In this document: positions 17,040-26,253 of the stretch, piece by piece
Numbering within the stretch: the stretch's first letter is position 1
Layout: each line of letters begins with the position of its first letter
Assembly: GCF_000230695.2 (NCBI RefSeq)
Contig: NC_020541.1
Span: 2,232,001-2,296,000 of the forward strand
Length of the DNA: 64,000 bases
Origin: Rhodanobacter denitrificans
GTDB lineage: Bacteria > Pseudomonadota > Gammaproteobacteria > Xanthomonadales > Rhodanobacteraceae
Direction: 5' to 3'
Translations under genes and position numbers: made by a program
Notes under the pieces: model-generated
Database searches by the model: none
Seen by the model: only the letters and a program-made list of their open reading frames with translations
What the model was told of the DNA's origin: nothing

Positions 17040-18395
17040 CTACACCATCGAACTGATGTCCGAGGCATAGCTGGGATAGGCAAAGATGATGCCCTTGAGC
17101 TTGTTCGCCGTCAGTCCAGCGCCCATGGCCATGGCGAGCAGATTGATCTGTTCCTCGGCGCCGGGGCCGATCAGATGCGCGCCCAGGATGTTCCCGCTGC
17201 CTTTCTCGACCAACACCTTGTAGGCGCTGTGTCGCGCGCCCACGCGCAGGGAGGAATACCACTGCGCGGTTATCTCGAAATGCGCGTCAAAGTCCAGCCC
17301 CTGCTCGCGTGCCGCGTCTTCGGACAGCCCGACGGACGCCACGGGCGGAAGCGTGAAGACGACGCTGGGGATCGGCGGGTAGTGGATCGCGCGCTCGTCT
17401 TTTCCGGCGAGCAGGTTCTTGCCCGCGATCCGGCCCTCGTTGGCCGAGACCGGGGTGAGATTGGGGCCGCTGTCCGCGCAGTCGCCGGCCGCGAAGATCG
17501 CCGGGTTGGTCGTGCGCATGAAGGGACTGACTTGGATGCCCTTACGGCCGTAGGCCACGCCCGCGGCGTCCAGGTTGAGATGCTCGATGTTGGGCACGCG
17601 CCCGGTGGCATGCACCACCCTGTCGCAGGCAATGGTCTGGGTGCCTTGCGGCGTTTCATAGGTCACGATGAACCCGGCGCCGTCCTGCTCGATCGTCAAC
17701 ACCCTGGCCTCGGTCCGCAGGTCGATGCCCAGATCGGCGGTCGCTTCGGAAAGCATGCCGACCATGTCGGGGTCGAAATTGCCCAACGGGCGCTTCATCA
17801 TTTCTAGTACCGTGACGTCCCTTGAGCCGGCGCGTTTGCAGATGTGGGCAAATTCCATCGCGATGAATCCGCCGCCGACGAAGACGACCCTGTCCGGCCG
17901 CTCCGGCAATTCGAGGAAGTCGGTGCTGGTGATCAGCAGGTTTTCGCCCGGGATATTCAAGGTCATCGGCCGGGCGCCGGTGGCAAGGTGAAAATGCCGA
18001 GCGGTCAGGAGTTCGCCATTCACTTCAATCGTGTTTGGTCCGGTGAAGCGGGCCTGGCCATGCAGGGGAACGACACCGGCCCGCTGCATCCCGGCTTCGA
18101 TCCGACCTGACATGAGGTCGGTAAAGCTGCGCTTGAAAGCGATCATGTCGGGCCAATCGACAGCGGTTTGCGCCCGAAGCCCCTTGCCTTTCAAGTTGCG
18201 CGCCCAGTCGACGCCCTCGGTCACGGCGATCAGCATTTTTTTGGGGTCACACCCGCGTAAGGCGCACGTACCGCCATAAGGCAAGCTATCGACCACGGCG
18301 ACCTTCCAGCCTGCCGCCGCAGCCATGCGGGCGACGCCCGTACCGCCGGTACCGGCCCCGATCACGATCAGGTCGAAACTCTCATTTGGGTTCAT
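17040..18395 (-). CDS. FAD/NAD(P)-dependent disulfide oxidoreductase (MerA/glutathione-reductase fold)
   Basis: This 451-residue class I pyridine-nucleotide disulfide oxidoreductase has an N-terminal FAD fold (VIGAGTGGTG), a redox disulfide GGTCALRGCDPKK, a second nucleotide fold (VFVGGGFIAMEF), a GD motif (FAAGDCADSG) and a C-terminal dimerisation domain. It lacks the MerA heavy-metal domain and the C-terminal Cys-Cys pair, so it is not itself a standard mercuric reductase. It could reduce a thiol substrate or the co-encoded globin, but this is inference. ATG 18395 has a GGAG site upstream and lies 11 bp after the globin stop. Confidence 0.85.
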   Translation of the reverse strand: MNPNESFDLIVIGAGTGGTGVARMAAAAGWKVAVVDSLPYGGTCALRGCDPKKMLIAVTEGVDWARNLKGKGLRAQTAVDWPDMIAFKRSFTDLMSGRIEAGMQRAGVVPLHGQARFTGPNTIEVNGELLTARHFHLATGARPMTLNIPGENLLITSTDFLELPERPDRVVFVGGGFIAMEFAHICKRAGSRDVTVLEMMKRPLGNFDPDMVGMLSEATADLGIDLRTEARVLTIEQDGAGFIVTYETPQGTQTIACDRVVHATGRVPNIEHLNLDAAGVAYGRKGIQVSPFMRTTNPAIFAAGDCADSGPNLTPVSANEGRIAGKNLLAGKDERAIHYPPIPSVVFTLPPVASVGLSEDAAREQGLDFDAHFEITAQWYSSLRVGARHSAYKVLVEKGSGNILGAHLIGPGAEEQINLLAMAMGAGLTANKLKGIIFAYPSYASDISSMV

Positions 18396-18406
18396 GCCAT
18401 GCTCCT

Positions 18407-18784
18407 TTACTTCCGACGGACGTCGAGCAGCGCTTCGAGGTTGACAGCGATCGTGGACGCAAGGCGCTTGGCCTGGATGGCGGCGTGCCCGCGGAATTGC
18501 TCGTCCACGGTTGCCACAAATAACGCCAACCACCGCTGAAAGTGGTGGTGGTGCAAGGAATGTCGCGTGTGCAGCGCCATGTGCTGGGCAATCATGTTGC
18601 GTCGATAGCCCTCATGGTCACCGAGCAGCATCTTGCGCCAATACGCGCGAATCTTTGGTATATGTTGCTGCAGGTCAACGTCTTTGAAGATCGGTCCAAG
18701 CGCGGCATCAACCCTCACCTTGGCGTAAAAGGCGTCCACGAAGTCGGCAATGGCCTCCGGTGAGTTCAGTTCACGCGAATCCAT
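18407..18784 (-). CDS. Group III-like truncated haemoglobin
   Basis: This 125-residue 2/2 globin is identical to the left copy: FVDAFYAKVR helix A/B, YWRKMLLG, and proximal histidine within HHHHFQRW. It is followed closely by a flavin disulfide oxidoreductase, which makes a globin-reductase pair plausible. The same strand and small gaps place it in the mer transcript. Its job may be oxygen or NO chemistry during mercury stress, which is speculation. Confidence 0.82.
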   Translation of the reverse strand: MDSRELNSPEAIADFVDAFYAKVRVDAALGPIFKDVDLQQHIPKIRAYWRKMLLGDHEGYRRNMIAQHMALHTRHSLHHHHFQRWLALFVATVDEQFRGHAAIQAKRLASTIAVNLEALLDVRRK

Positions 18785-18871
18785 GGCGATCGTTTTCACC
18801 TGGCGCTCAAGGGCATGCGGATGCGTCCGATCGGCCCTCGACGAATTCAAGCCGGCCGTGCATCAAACCGC

Positions 18872-19090
18872 TCATACGCGTCCTCCAAACGCACGTATCG
18901 CCCGCCACACGGATAGCCCGAACAAGCTGATCAACCCCAGTGCCGCGATGACCCAGTGCGCACTGAAAAAGGCGCCGGCCGTCGTACCCGCCAAGAGCGC
19001 GGCCAGGATCGGGAGGTGACACGGGCACGTCAGCACAGCCAGCCCGGCCCACAGGTAACCCGTGATGGATTTGCGCTCGTGACCGTTCAT
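18872..19090 (-). CDS. merE: MerE-type mercury transporter
   Basis: This 72-residue protein has two predicted transmembrane helices and a CPC motif (LTCPCHLP) in the first. MerE proteins take up Hg(II), and possibly organomercury, across the inner membrane. The start overlaps the merD stop by 4 bp, so expression is coupled. It sits in the usual position after merA and merD. Confidence 0.88.
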   Translation of the reverse strand: MNGHERKSITGYLWAGLAVLTCPCHLPILAALLAGTTAGAFFSAHWVIAALGLISLFGLSVWRAIRAFGGRV

Positions 19091-19452
19091 CGCCGTGCCT
19101 CTTCGTGTCGACCAACCTCTGCCCGCAGCGCGCTCAATTGCGCCTCCAACCCCACCAATGCCTGCCGCCGCTCATCGACGATTCCGCCTACCTCTGCCAG
19201 GCACATCACCGTCTTATCGGCATTCGATGCATCCAGCGACCGGCACAGTCGCGTCACGACGTCCAGGCCGACCCCTGCCTCGACCGCGGACCGCACGAAA
19301 CAAAGCCGGTGCAGGGCGTTCGCGTCGAACACGCCATAACCTCCATCGGTGCGCGCGGCCGGATGCAGCAGCCCGCGCACCAGGTAGTCACGCACGATAT
19401 GCACGCTCACGCCGGCGTCTTTAGCCAGCTGTGACACGGTGTAGGCGTTCAT
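19087..19452 (-). CDS. merD: MerD co-regulator
   Basis: This 121-residue MerR-family protein has an N-terminal HTH (YTVSQLAKDAGVSVHIVRDY) and a short coiled coil. The three-cysteine Hg site of MerR is absent, as expected for MerD. It is thought to shut off the mer promoters when mercury is gone. The gene follows merA by 16 bp and overlaps merE. Confidence 0.9.
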   Translation of the reverse strand: MNAYTVSQLAKDAGVSVHIVRDYLVRGLLHPAARTDGGYGVFDANALHRLCFVRSAVEAGVGLDVVTRLCRSLDASNADKTVMCLAEVGGIVDERRQALVGLEAQLSALRAEVGRHEEARR

Positions 19453-19468
19453 CGAACACCCCGTCTCC

Positions 19469-21298
<1,830 letters not shown>

Positions 21299-21397
21299 TT
21301 AGCAGCAATAGGGCACCACGACGATCAACAAAAGCACGATGCCGATGACGATCGCGGCCGTGATGAGGTCGGTTTTCTTGGCACTCAGCCATGCTTT
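21299..21397 (-). CDS. Small single-span membrane peptide ending in Cys-Cys
   Basis: This 32-residue peptide has a short basic N-terminus (MKAWLSAKKTD), one strongly hydrophobic helix rich in Ile/Val/Leu, and the terminal residues PYCC. GGAG lies 9 bp before the ATG at 21397, and an in-frame ATG three codons upstream has no such site. It sits between merC and merA on the same strand. A terminal vicinal thiol pair on a membrane peptide inside a mer operon suggests Hg(II) binding or hand-over. I know of no named gene for it. The merC product also ends in Cys-Cys. Confidence 0.6.
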   Translation of the reverse strand, partial: KAWLSAKKTDLITAAIVIGIVLLLIVVVPYCC

Positions 21398-21491
21398 CAT
21401 GGGTGTCATCTCCGATAGGGTGATCCAACGAACGCCGGTACTCCACGGGGTTTGATCCCACATCTCCACCCGCGGAAGGTGGGGTGAGTGT

Positions 21492-21899
21492 TCAACAGCA
21501 GGCGTCGTCTCGCTTCGCACCGCGGTGCCCCTTTCCCGGCGGCGATACCAGATCCCAGATGGATACCGCGACCATCAAGACCAGCCCGGGATAGAGCAGC
21601 CACGCCGCCATGCGCAAGGCCCCGATCAGCACCAAGACCGGTCCGATCACGCCAAGGGCCATGCGTAACCACTGCCGATGACGGAAGCCGGCGATCCCGT
21701 TGGCAAGCAAGGCGACCATCGCAAACAGTGGCAGCAAGTAATGGATGAATACGCCCTCGTACTGGCTCAGAAAGCCCAATCCGATCGCGGCGCCCAGGCT
21801 GGCGAGTGCAGGAAAGCAAGCAGCGCATCCCATCGCTGTGACGATGGCCCCGATTACGCCCGCTTTGTCGGCGGTGCGTGTGAGTGGAGTGAGAGACAT
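21492..21899 (-). CDS. merC: MerC mercury transport protein
   Basis: This 135-residue inner-membrane protein has four hydrophobic helices. The signature MGCAACFPALASLGAAIGLG (Cys pair in helix 1) and the WDLVSPP stretch match MerC of Tn21-type operons. It ends DDACC, a second potential Hg ligand pair facing the cytoplasm. ATG 21899 is taken as the start because the ORF upstream is not MerC-like. It carries Hg(II) to MerA across the inner membrane. Confidence 0.93.
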   Translation of the reverse strand: MSLTPLTRTADKAGVIGAIVTAMGCAACFPALASLGAAIGLGFLSQYEGVFIHYLLPLFAMVALLANGIAGFRHRQWLRMALGVIGPVLVLIGALRMAAWLLYPGLVLMVAVSIWDLVSPPGKGHRGAKRDDACC

Positions 21900-21918
21900 G
21901 GGAATGACCTCGGGCGCT

Positions 21919-22197
21919 TCAATTCTTAACGGTGGAGGGGTAGCCCGCATCCGTCGTGGCGCTGACGAGTGCCCGGGTGCTGGTCTTGGCATCATCGAAG
22001 GTCACAACGGCTTCCTTCTTGTCGAACAGGATCTCGGTCTTTTCGACACCGGGAACCTGGGACAGCGCTTTCTTGACGGTGATGGGACATGCGGCACACG
22101 TCATACCGGACACCGACAGGGTGGCGGTCTTCGTAGCCGCCCAGGCAGGCGCGGAAATGGCGGTGGCAAGGACGATGAGAGCGGCAAGTTTCTTCAT
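21919..22197 (-). CDS. merP: MerP periplasmic mercury-binding protein
   Basis: This 92-residue protein has a signal peptide (residues 1-20, cleavage after APAWA) and one HMA domain with GMTCAACP. It binds Hg(II) in the periplasm and passes it to MerT. It is in the canonical position between merT and merC, 19 bp after merT. Confidence 0.96.
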   Translation of the reverse strand: MKKLAALIVLATAISAPAWAATKTATLSVSGMTCAACPITVKKALSQVPGVEKTEILFDKKEAVVTFDDAKTSTRALVSATTDAGYPSTVKN

Positions 22198-22216
22198 GGG
22201 TGGATCCTCCGACGGG

Positions 22217-22579
22217 TCAGTAAAACAGCGTGGCGAGATAGGGAAAGGTCAGCGCCACGAGCACCAGGGCTGCGACGATCCAGAACAAGACTTTGTAGGT
22301 GGTCCTGACCTGCGGCACAGCGCAGACGTCACCAGGCGCGCACGCCGTAGCAGGCCGGTAGATGCGTCGCCAGGCGAAGACCATCGCGATCAGCGCTGCA
22401 CCGATAAAGTACGGGCGGTACGGCTCAAGCACAGTCAGGTTGCCGATCCAGGCGCCACTGAACCCAAGGGCGACCAAGACCAGGGGACCAAGGCAACAGG
22501 TCGACGCCAGTAGTGCGGTGATACCCCCGGCCAGAAGAGCGCCGGAACCTGTTTTCTTGACGACTTGGGTATTTTTCAT
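22217..22579 (-). CDS. merT: MerT mercury transporter
   Basis: This 120-residue inner-membrane protein has three hydrophobic helices, a vicinal Cys pair in helix 1 (ASTCCLGPLVL) and a cytoplasmic Cys pair (ACAPGDVC). It receives Hg(II) from MerP and moves it inward. It is preceded by its own MerR-type promoter at 22616-22646. Confidence 0.95.
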   Translation of the reverse strand: MKNTQVVKKTGSGALLAGGITALLASTCCLGPLVLVALGFSGAWIGNLTVLEPYRPYFIGAALIAMVFAWRRIYRPATACAPGDVCAVPQVRTTYKVLFWIVAALVLVALTFPYLATLFY

Positions 22580-22615
22580 GGAGGGCTCTGCGTGGATGGG
22601 GGCGACTATGGGAGC

Positions 22616-22646
22616 ACTCTATTCGCGTACTTAGGTACAGAGTCAA
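22616..22646 (-). promoter_or_regulatory. MerR-type promoter P3, drives merTPC…A
   Basis: On the minus strand the -35 is TTGACT (22646-22641), the spacer is 19 bp and the -10 is TAGAGT (22621-22616). The spacer holds the dyad GTACCTAAGTAC. The overlong 19-bp spacer with a GTAC…GTAC dyad is the hallmark of MerR-activated promoters. The site lies between the bufC stop (22665) and the merT start. Confidence 0.82.
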
Positions 22647-22664
22647 GCGCAAGAATTTTTAGCG

Positions 22665-23414
22665 TCAACCCGCTGCAATCAGTTGGTGCTTCAGCAGACT
22701 GCGCAGACAAACCGCGAGATCGAATGCTCCGTCGATGGCCCGAGCCGCCGCATACGCGGCCTCCAGATCACGCGTATCGATCAGCGCGGCGATGCAGGCG
22801 AAGCTCGCTGCGTCCAGCACGGTCATCGCCACCTCGCCGCCGTCACGCCACAACACGACCTGTTCGCCGCGACCATCCAGCTGCAGCCGCTCGCCTTCGG
22901 GGGCGGTGGCGTAACGCCAGATCGTCAGCACCGGATGCGTACTGCCCAGCAGGCGCACGCTGGGATGCAACCGCCAGGACAACGATGTCGTGTCATCGAG
23001 CGTGGCCGGAGCCAGTGGCGATGCTTCAGCGGCCAGTGCGGACTGCTGGCGTAGCCACTCCAACTGCGCCACATCAGGCAAATAGGCAAGTGCTGCCGCT
23101 TCGGGCATCGTGGCCAGAAACGCGGCGAAGGCGCCGCCGAACGCCTGCAGGTTGCCGCGCGTCGACGGATGATGCAGGCGATAGCGCGTCGCTGCGGCCT
23201 CGAAGAAGGCCTCGCCGACCAGCGCTTGCACCGCGGGGTACGTGGCGCGCAGCGTTTCGATCTGCGTACTGGCGATGGCGTTGCCGTACACCTGCAACCG
23301 TGCAGCGGGGGCGAGGCCGGCACCGACAACCCACTGCGCGAGGTCACTGCCGCGATCGAGCACGGCGTTGGCGAAACCGCGTTGCAACTCAAGCAATGTG
23401 GGTGCGGTGACCAT
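22665..23414 (-). CDS. bufC: BufC-like DUF2063 protein (bufferin/HvfC family)
   Basis: This 249-residue protein has the DUF2063 N-terminal domain (LLELQRGFANAVLD…LQVYGNAIASTQIETLRATY) and a C-terminal part that probably presents the precursor peptide. In bufferin-type clusters this protein partners the DUF692 enzyme and acts as the recognition subunit. ATG 23414 overlaps the end of bufB by 26 bp, so the two are coupled. No DoxX-like membrane gene, common as a fourth gene in such operons, follows. merT comes next instead. Confidence 0.88.
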   Translation of the reverse strand: MVTAPTLLELQRGFANAVLDRGSDLAQWVVGAGLAPAARLQVYGNAIASTQIETLRATYPAVQALVGEAFFEAAATRYRLHHPSTRGNLQAFGGAFAAFLATMPEAAALAYLPDVAQLEWLRQQSALAAEASPLAPATLDDTTSLSWRLHPSVRLLGSTHPVLTIWRYATAPEGERLQLDGRGEQVVLWRDGGEVAMTVLDAASFACIAALIDTRDLEAAYAAARAIDGAFDLAVCLRSLLKHQLIAAG

Positions 23415-24261
23415 TGAGCAGGGCCTCCGCGCGGCCGGCTTCCGCCAGCAACACCTCAAGTTCGGGGATGTCCTGATCCCACTCAATCAGGGTGGGTACG
23501 GGGCCGAACAGATCCAGTGCCCCGGCATAAAGCGCCCAGACTTCGGCATCCACCGGCCGGCTGTGGCTGTCGATCAATAGCGGTACCGCGAGATCGGTCT
23601 TGCGAATAAATCCACCCAAGTGGATCTCGCGCACCGCCGCGCGCGGCATCGCACGCAGATAGGCATGCGCGTCGAAGCCGTGATTGACGCTGTTGACGTA
23701 GACATTGTTGACGTCGAGCAACAGGCCGCAGCCACTGCGACGTATCAATTCGGCGACGAACTCCCACTCGCTCATCTCGGCGTGTTGGAACGTGAGATAG
23801 CTGGAAACGTTCTCGACCAGGAACTCGCGGCCCAGCGCGTCCTGCACCTGCTGCACGCGCGTCACTATCAGGTCCAGCGCCTCCCGGGTGAACGGTAGCG
23901 GCAGCAGGTCGTTGAGGTGGATGCCGCCGATCGCGCCCCAGCAAATGTGATCGGAGACCAGCCCCGGTTCGAAGCGTTGCACCAGCGCACACAGCGTCGC
24001 CAGATGCTCGTCGTCGAATGTGTCGGCTGATCCCAGCGAGAGGCCGACACCGTGCAGGCTCAGCGGATAGTCGGCGCGCACATGCTCGATCGCCGCATGC
24101 AGTGCTCCGCCGTCGGCAAACAAATTCTCACTGTGCACCTCGAACCACGCCACGCGCGGACGTTCGCTCAACACCCGCTGCATGTGTGGCGCACGCAGAC
24201 CGATCCCGACTCCAGAAGGAGCCGAGATCGGTGGCGCCGCGAGCGTGCTCGCGTCGTGCAT
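23389..24261 (-). CDS. bufB: BufB-like DUF692 multinuclear iron oxidase
   Basis: This 290-residue DUF692 TIM barrel has the expected metal ligands: His in LHGVGLS, SDHICW, the His of HLNDLLPLP, LVENVSSY (Glu), LLDVNNVYVN (Asp/Asn), EIHLGGF, and Glu/Asp in IEWDQDIP. DUF692 enzymes (BufB, MbnB, TglH) use non-haem iron to remodel cysteine residues of precursor peptides. With a DUF2282 peptide upstream and DUF2063 downstream, the cluster is of the bufferin type, not methanobactin. The ATG at 24261 lies 11 bp after the bufA stop. Confidence 0.93.
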   Translation of the reverse strand: MHDASTLAAPPISAPSGVGIGLRAPHMQRVLSERPRVAWFEVHSENLFADGGALHAAIEHVRADYPLSLHGVGLSLGSADTFDDEHLATLCALVQRFEPGLVSDHICWGAIGGIHLNDLLPLPFTREALDLIVTRVQQVQDALGREFLVENVSSYLTFQHAEMSEWEFVAELIRRSGCGLLLDVNNVYVNSVNHGFDAHAYLRAMPRAAVREIHLGGFIRKTDLAVPLLIDSHSRPVDAEVWALYAGALDLFGPVPTLIEWDQDIPELEVLLAEAGRAEALLNGHRTHIA

Positions 24262-24272
24262 CGTGGTGTTGC

Positions 24273-24557
24273 TCAGCCCTTCTGTGCCGGTTCGAGTTTG
24301 CCGCCGTCGATCTTCTCGCACAAGCCCTTGGGCACCGCGACGAAAGAGTTTGGATCGCGGGCCTTGGTGTCCTGGCTGGCGCAGGAGTGGCCTGCTGCTT
24401 TGCAGTCGTTCTTCTGCGCAGCGTTGATGCCGTAACACTTCTCCATATGACTCATTGACATCGGTTTGCTCTGCATGCCTGCGGCCGCTGCGACTGTGGT
24501 CAGACCCAACGTGAGTCCTCCCGCCAGAACGGATTTCAGAATCGATGCGGTATTCAT
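24273..24557 (-). CDS. bufA: BufA1-like DUF2282 precursor peptide
   Basis: This 94-residue precursor has a signal peptide (residues 1-26, cleavage near VAAAA) and a short core with four cysteines: C41 in EKCYGI, C52 in KNDC, C59 in GHSC and C80 in PKGLC. The spacing is that of DUF2282 bufferin precursors, whose central cysteines are converted into metal-binding heterocycles before secretion. GGAGAG stands before ATG 24557. A MerR-type promoter lies 140 bp upstream. In known systems such peptides respond to copper or gold stress, so placement under mercury control is unusual. Confidence 0.92.
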   Translation of the reverse strand: MNTASILKSVLAGGLTLGLTTVAAAAGMQSKPMSMSHMEKCYGINAAQKNDCKAAGHSCASQDTKARDPNSFVAVPKGLCEKIDGGKLEPAQKG

Positions 24558-24703
24558 TCTCAACTCTCCAGTACGTGGCCAGAAACACTCTGGCCTTCTT
24601 TGAAAATGACAATCGGTAACCCATGCAGAAACTTTCCCGTGTCGACCAGCAGCCATCCTCATCTTCGAACCGCGTGTCCGGTCAATCTCCGCCCATGGCG
24701 CAG

Positions 24704-24734
24704 AGCCTACTGCCGTACTTCGGTACGACATCAA
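24704..24734 (-). promoter_or_regulatory. MerR-type promoter P2, drives bufABC
   Basis: On the minus strand the -35 is TTGATG (24734-24729), the spacer is 19 bp and the -10 is TAGGCT (24709-24704). The spacer contains CGTACCGAAGTACGG, a dyad like those in P1 and P3. The site lies between the BFD-like gene and bufA, so the bufferin operon has its own MerR-type start. Confidence 0.78.
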
Positions 24735-24773
24735 GCGTGGATTGCCAAGACCGCGGGAGCCTTGACCGACGTC

Positions 24774-24995
24774 CTACTGCCCATCGTGGCTCGGCCTGAG
24801 ATGGAAGGTCGGATGTGCGCATGCGATTTCCGTGATGATGTCGCTTAGCAGCTGGCGTGCTTCCTGCTCGCAGCCTCCGCAGCCACCCGAGCAGCCGGTG
24901 AGCCACTGCAATGCTTCGAAACTGCGCACCCCGGCCACCACCGCGTGGCGAATGTCCTCCTCGGTCACGCTGTGGCACACGCAAACGTCAGTCAT
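24774..24995 (-). CDS. BFD-like [2Fe-2S] protein
   Basis: This 73-residue protein has the BFD-fold pattern CVCHSVTEEDI followed by TGCSGGCGGC, four cysteines that would bind a [2Fe-2S] cluster, as in bacterioferritin-associated ferredoxin. Extra Cys residues lie within CGGC and near the C-terminus (EIACAHP). The ATG at 24995 directly precedes the first Cys motif. It is downstream of the unknown Cys-rich gene on the same strand and probably shares promoter P1. A role in redox or iron handling, or in metal sequestration, is inferred. Confidence 0.8.
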   Translation of the reverse strand: MTDVCVCHSVTEEDIRHAVVAGVRSFEALQWLTGCSGGCGGCEQEARQLLSDIITEIACAHPTFHLRPSHDGQ

Positions 24996-25106
24996 GATCC
25001 AACTCGCGTGGCGGAGCCGTCCTGTCGTAGCCTGAGACGCGGCGGATCGCAGATGTCGGTCCTGAAGCACGGAGTCGTACCCACCATCTGACGCGAAGTC
25101 GGCACG

Positions 25107-25700
25107 TCAACCCGCGGCCTCGGGCAGGAGCGCAGCGGGCGTCAACCACGCCTCCAGCTGCGGCAGCGCGTTCGGTCCGAGATGCTGCTGGAATGTGTTT
25201 CGCGCCACCCCGAGTAGCCGGGCAAGTCGAGCTTCGATAGGCAAGGCCTCGTCTGCCACAAGAACCTCTAGCAGCGCACACGCGAGATCGCATTGCAGCG
25301 CGGCCCCATCGGGCAACGGAACGCGTGCTTGCGACAGCCGCTGGACGAGACGGGCGGCCATGGTGTGCGCCTCCTCCTGACTGAGCTGATCGACCGTCTC
25401 GCGCCGGTACCAGTATGAAGGGTTCGGAAATGTGGCAAGCAACGCCGACGCCGTCGTGGCAGCTACCAAAGCAACCTGGCTGTCACCGCCGAGGGCAGCA
25501 CGCAGGAGGCCGACCTGCTGGTCGACCCGAAGCTCACGCAGCCATTTGATCGCGATCACGTCACCGCGATGGTGCAGCCAAACCTCTGCAATATCAGGAT
25601 GAACCTCCAGGCGTGCCAAAACGGGTTTGGCAAGGCACCCGCAACCGATCTGCGGCACCGCCTCGCACACGAGCGGCACCGTGTAGAAGTGAATGAACAC
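25107..25700 (-). CDS. Unknown protein with an N-terminal Cys-rich segment, first gene under the mer promoter
   Basis: I do not recognise a named family for this ~197-residue protein. Its N-terminus, VPLVCEAVPQIGCGCLAKPV, brings three cysteines together, followed by a strand-rich stretch (IAEVWLHHRGDVIAIKW) reminiscent of small metal-binding or thioredoxin-like folds. A helical C-terminal half follows. The GTG at 25700 is chosen because GGGAG precedes it and the ATG at 25748 lies inside promoter P1. It is the promoter-proximal gene of the MerR-controlled block, so a mercury-related role is likely but unproven. Confidence 0.62.
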   Translation of the reverse strand: MFIHFYTVPLVCEAVPQIGCGCLAKPVLARLEVHPDIAEVWLHHRGDVIAIKWLRELRVDQQVGLLRAALGGDSQVALVAATTASALLATFPNPSYWYRRETVDQLSQEEAHTMAARLVQRLSQARVPLPDGAALQCDLACALLEVLVADEALPIEARLARLLGVARNTFQQHLGPNALPQLEAWLTPAALLPEAAG

Positions 25701-25729
25701 GAACGTCTCCCAGGGGGTGAGGTGGGTGT

Positions 25730-25760
25730 ACGCTATGTCCGTAGTCATGTACGGAGTCAA
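25730..25760 (-). promoter_or_regulatory. mer operator/promoter P1, divergent from merR
   Basis: On the minus strand the -35 is TTGACT (25760-25755), the spacer is 19 bp and the -10 is TAGCGT (25735-25730). The dyad CCGTACATGACTACGG (25754-25739) is very close to the classical mer operator. It lies against the start of merR, as in Tn21/Tn501, so MerR represses its own gene and activates leftward transcription when Hg(II) binds. Confidence 0.9.
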
Positions 25761-25765
25761 TGGGT

Positions 25766-26173
25766 ATGGGGAAGCCATCGGAACAACTGACCATCGGTGC
25801 GTTTGCCAAAGCCGCGGGGGTCAACCTGGAAACCATCCGGTTTTATCAGCGCAAGGGGCTGCTTCCGGAACCGGACAAACCCTATGGCAGCATCCGCCGC
25901 TATGGTGATACCGATGTCGCTCGTGTGAAATTCATCAAGTCAGCGCAGCGTTTGGGCTTCAGCCTCGACGAAGTCGCACAGTTGCTCGCCCTGGAGGACG
26001 GCACCCATTGCAGTGAGGCGGCACAATTCGCCGCGCAGCACCTGGCCGACGTGCGGGGACGCCTGAAAGACCTCAAGCGCATGGAAACCGTACTGGCTCG
26101 ATTGGTCGCGCAATGTCATTCGCATCGCGGCACCATTACCTGCCCCCTCATCGCCTCCCTGCATGGCCGTTGA
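25766..26173 (+). CDS. merR: MerR, Hg(II)-responsive regulator
   Basis: This 135-residue regulator has an N-terminal HTH ([20 protein letters not shown]), a dimerisation helix and the three mercury ligands Cys82, Cys117 and Cys126. These fall at exactly the classical positions when the second ATG (25766) is used. GGAG lies 9 bp before it, so it is preferred over ATG 25760. It is divergent from the long mer-buf block. MerR holds the 19-bp-spaced promoters inactive and untwists them on Hg(II) binding. No merB is present, so this is a narrow-spectrum operon. Confidence 0.95.
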   Translation: MGKPSEQLTIGAFAKAAGVNLETIRFYQRKGLLPEPDKPYGSIRRYGDTDVARVKFIKSAQRLGFSLDEVAQLLALEDGTHCSEAAQFAAQHLADVRGRLKDLKRMETVLARLVAQCHSHRGTITCPLIASLHGR

Positions 26174-26253
26174 GACGTCCTGCCGGCGACGCCTGACAGC
26201 CTGGCGCACTCTTTGGTGGATCAGCCGGACATGAAGGCAAGCTGTTCGCCGGC

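Noticed and set aside
23389..24261. DUF692 gene as methanobactin MbnB
   Set aside because: The precursor is a DUF2282 protein with a signal peptide and the partner is DUF2063, which is the bufferin type. No mbnC or methanobactin-like core peptide is present.
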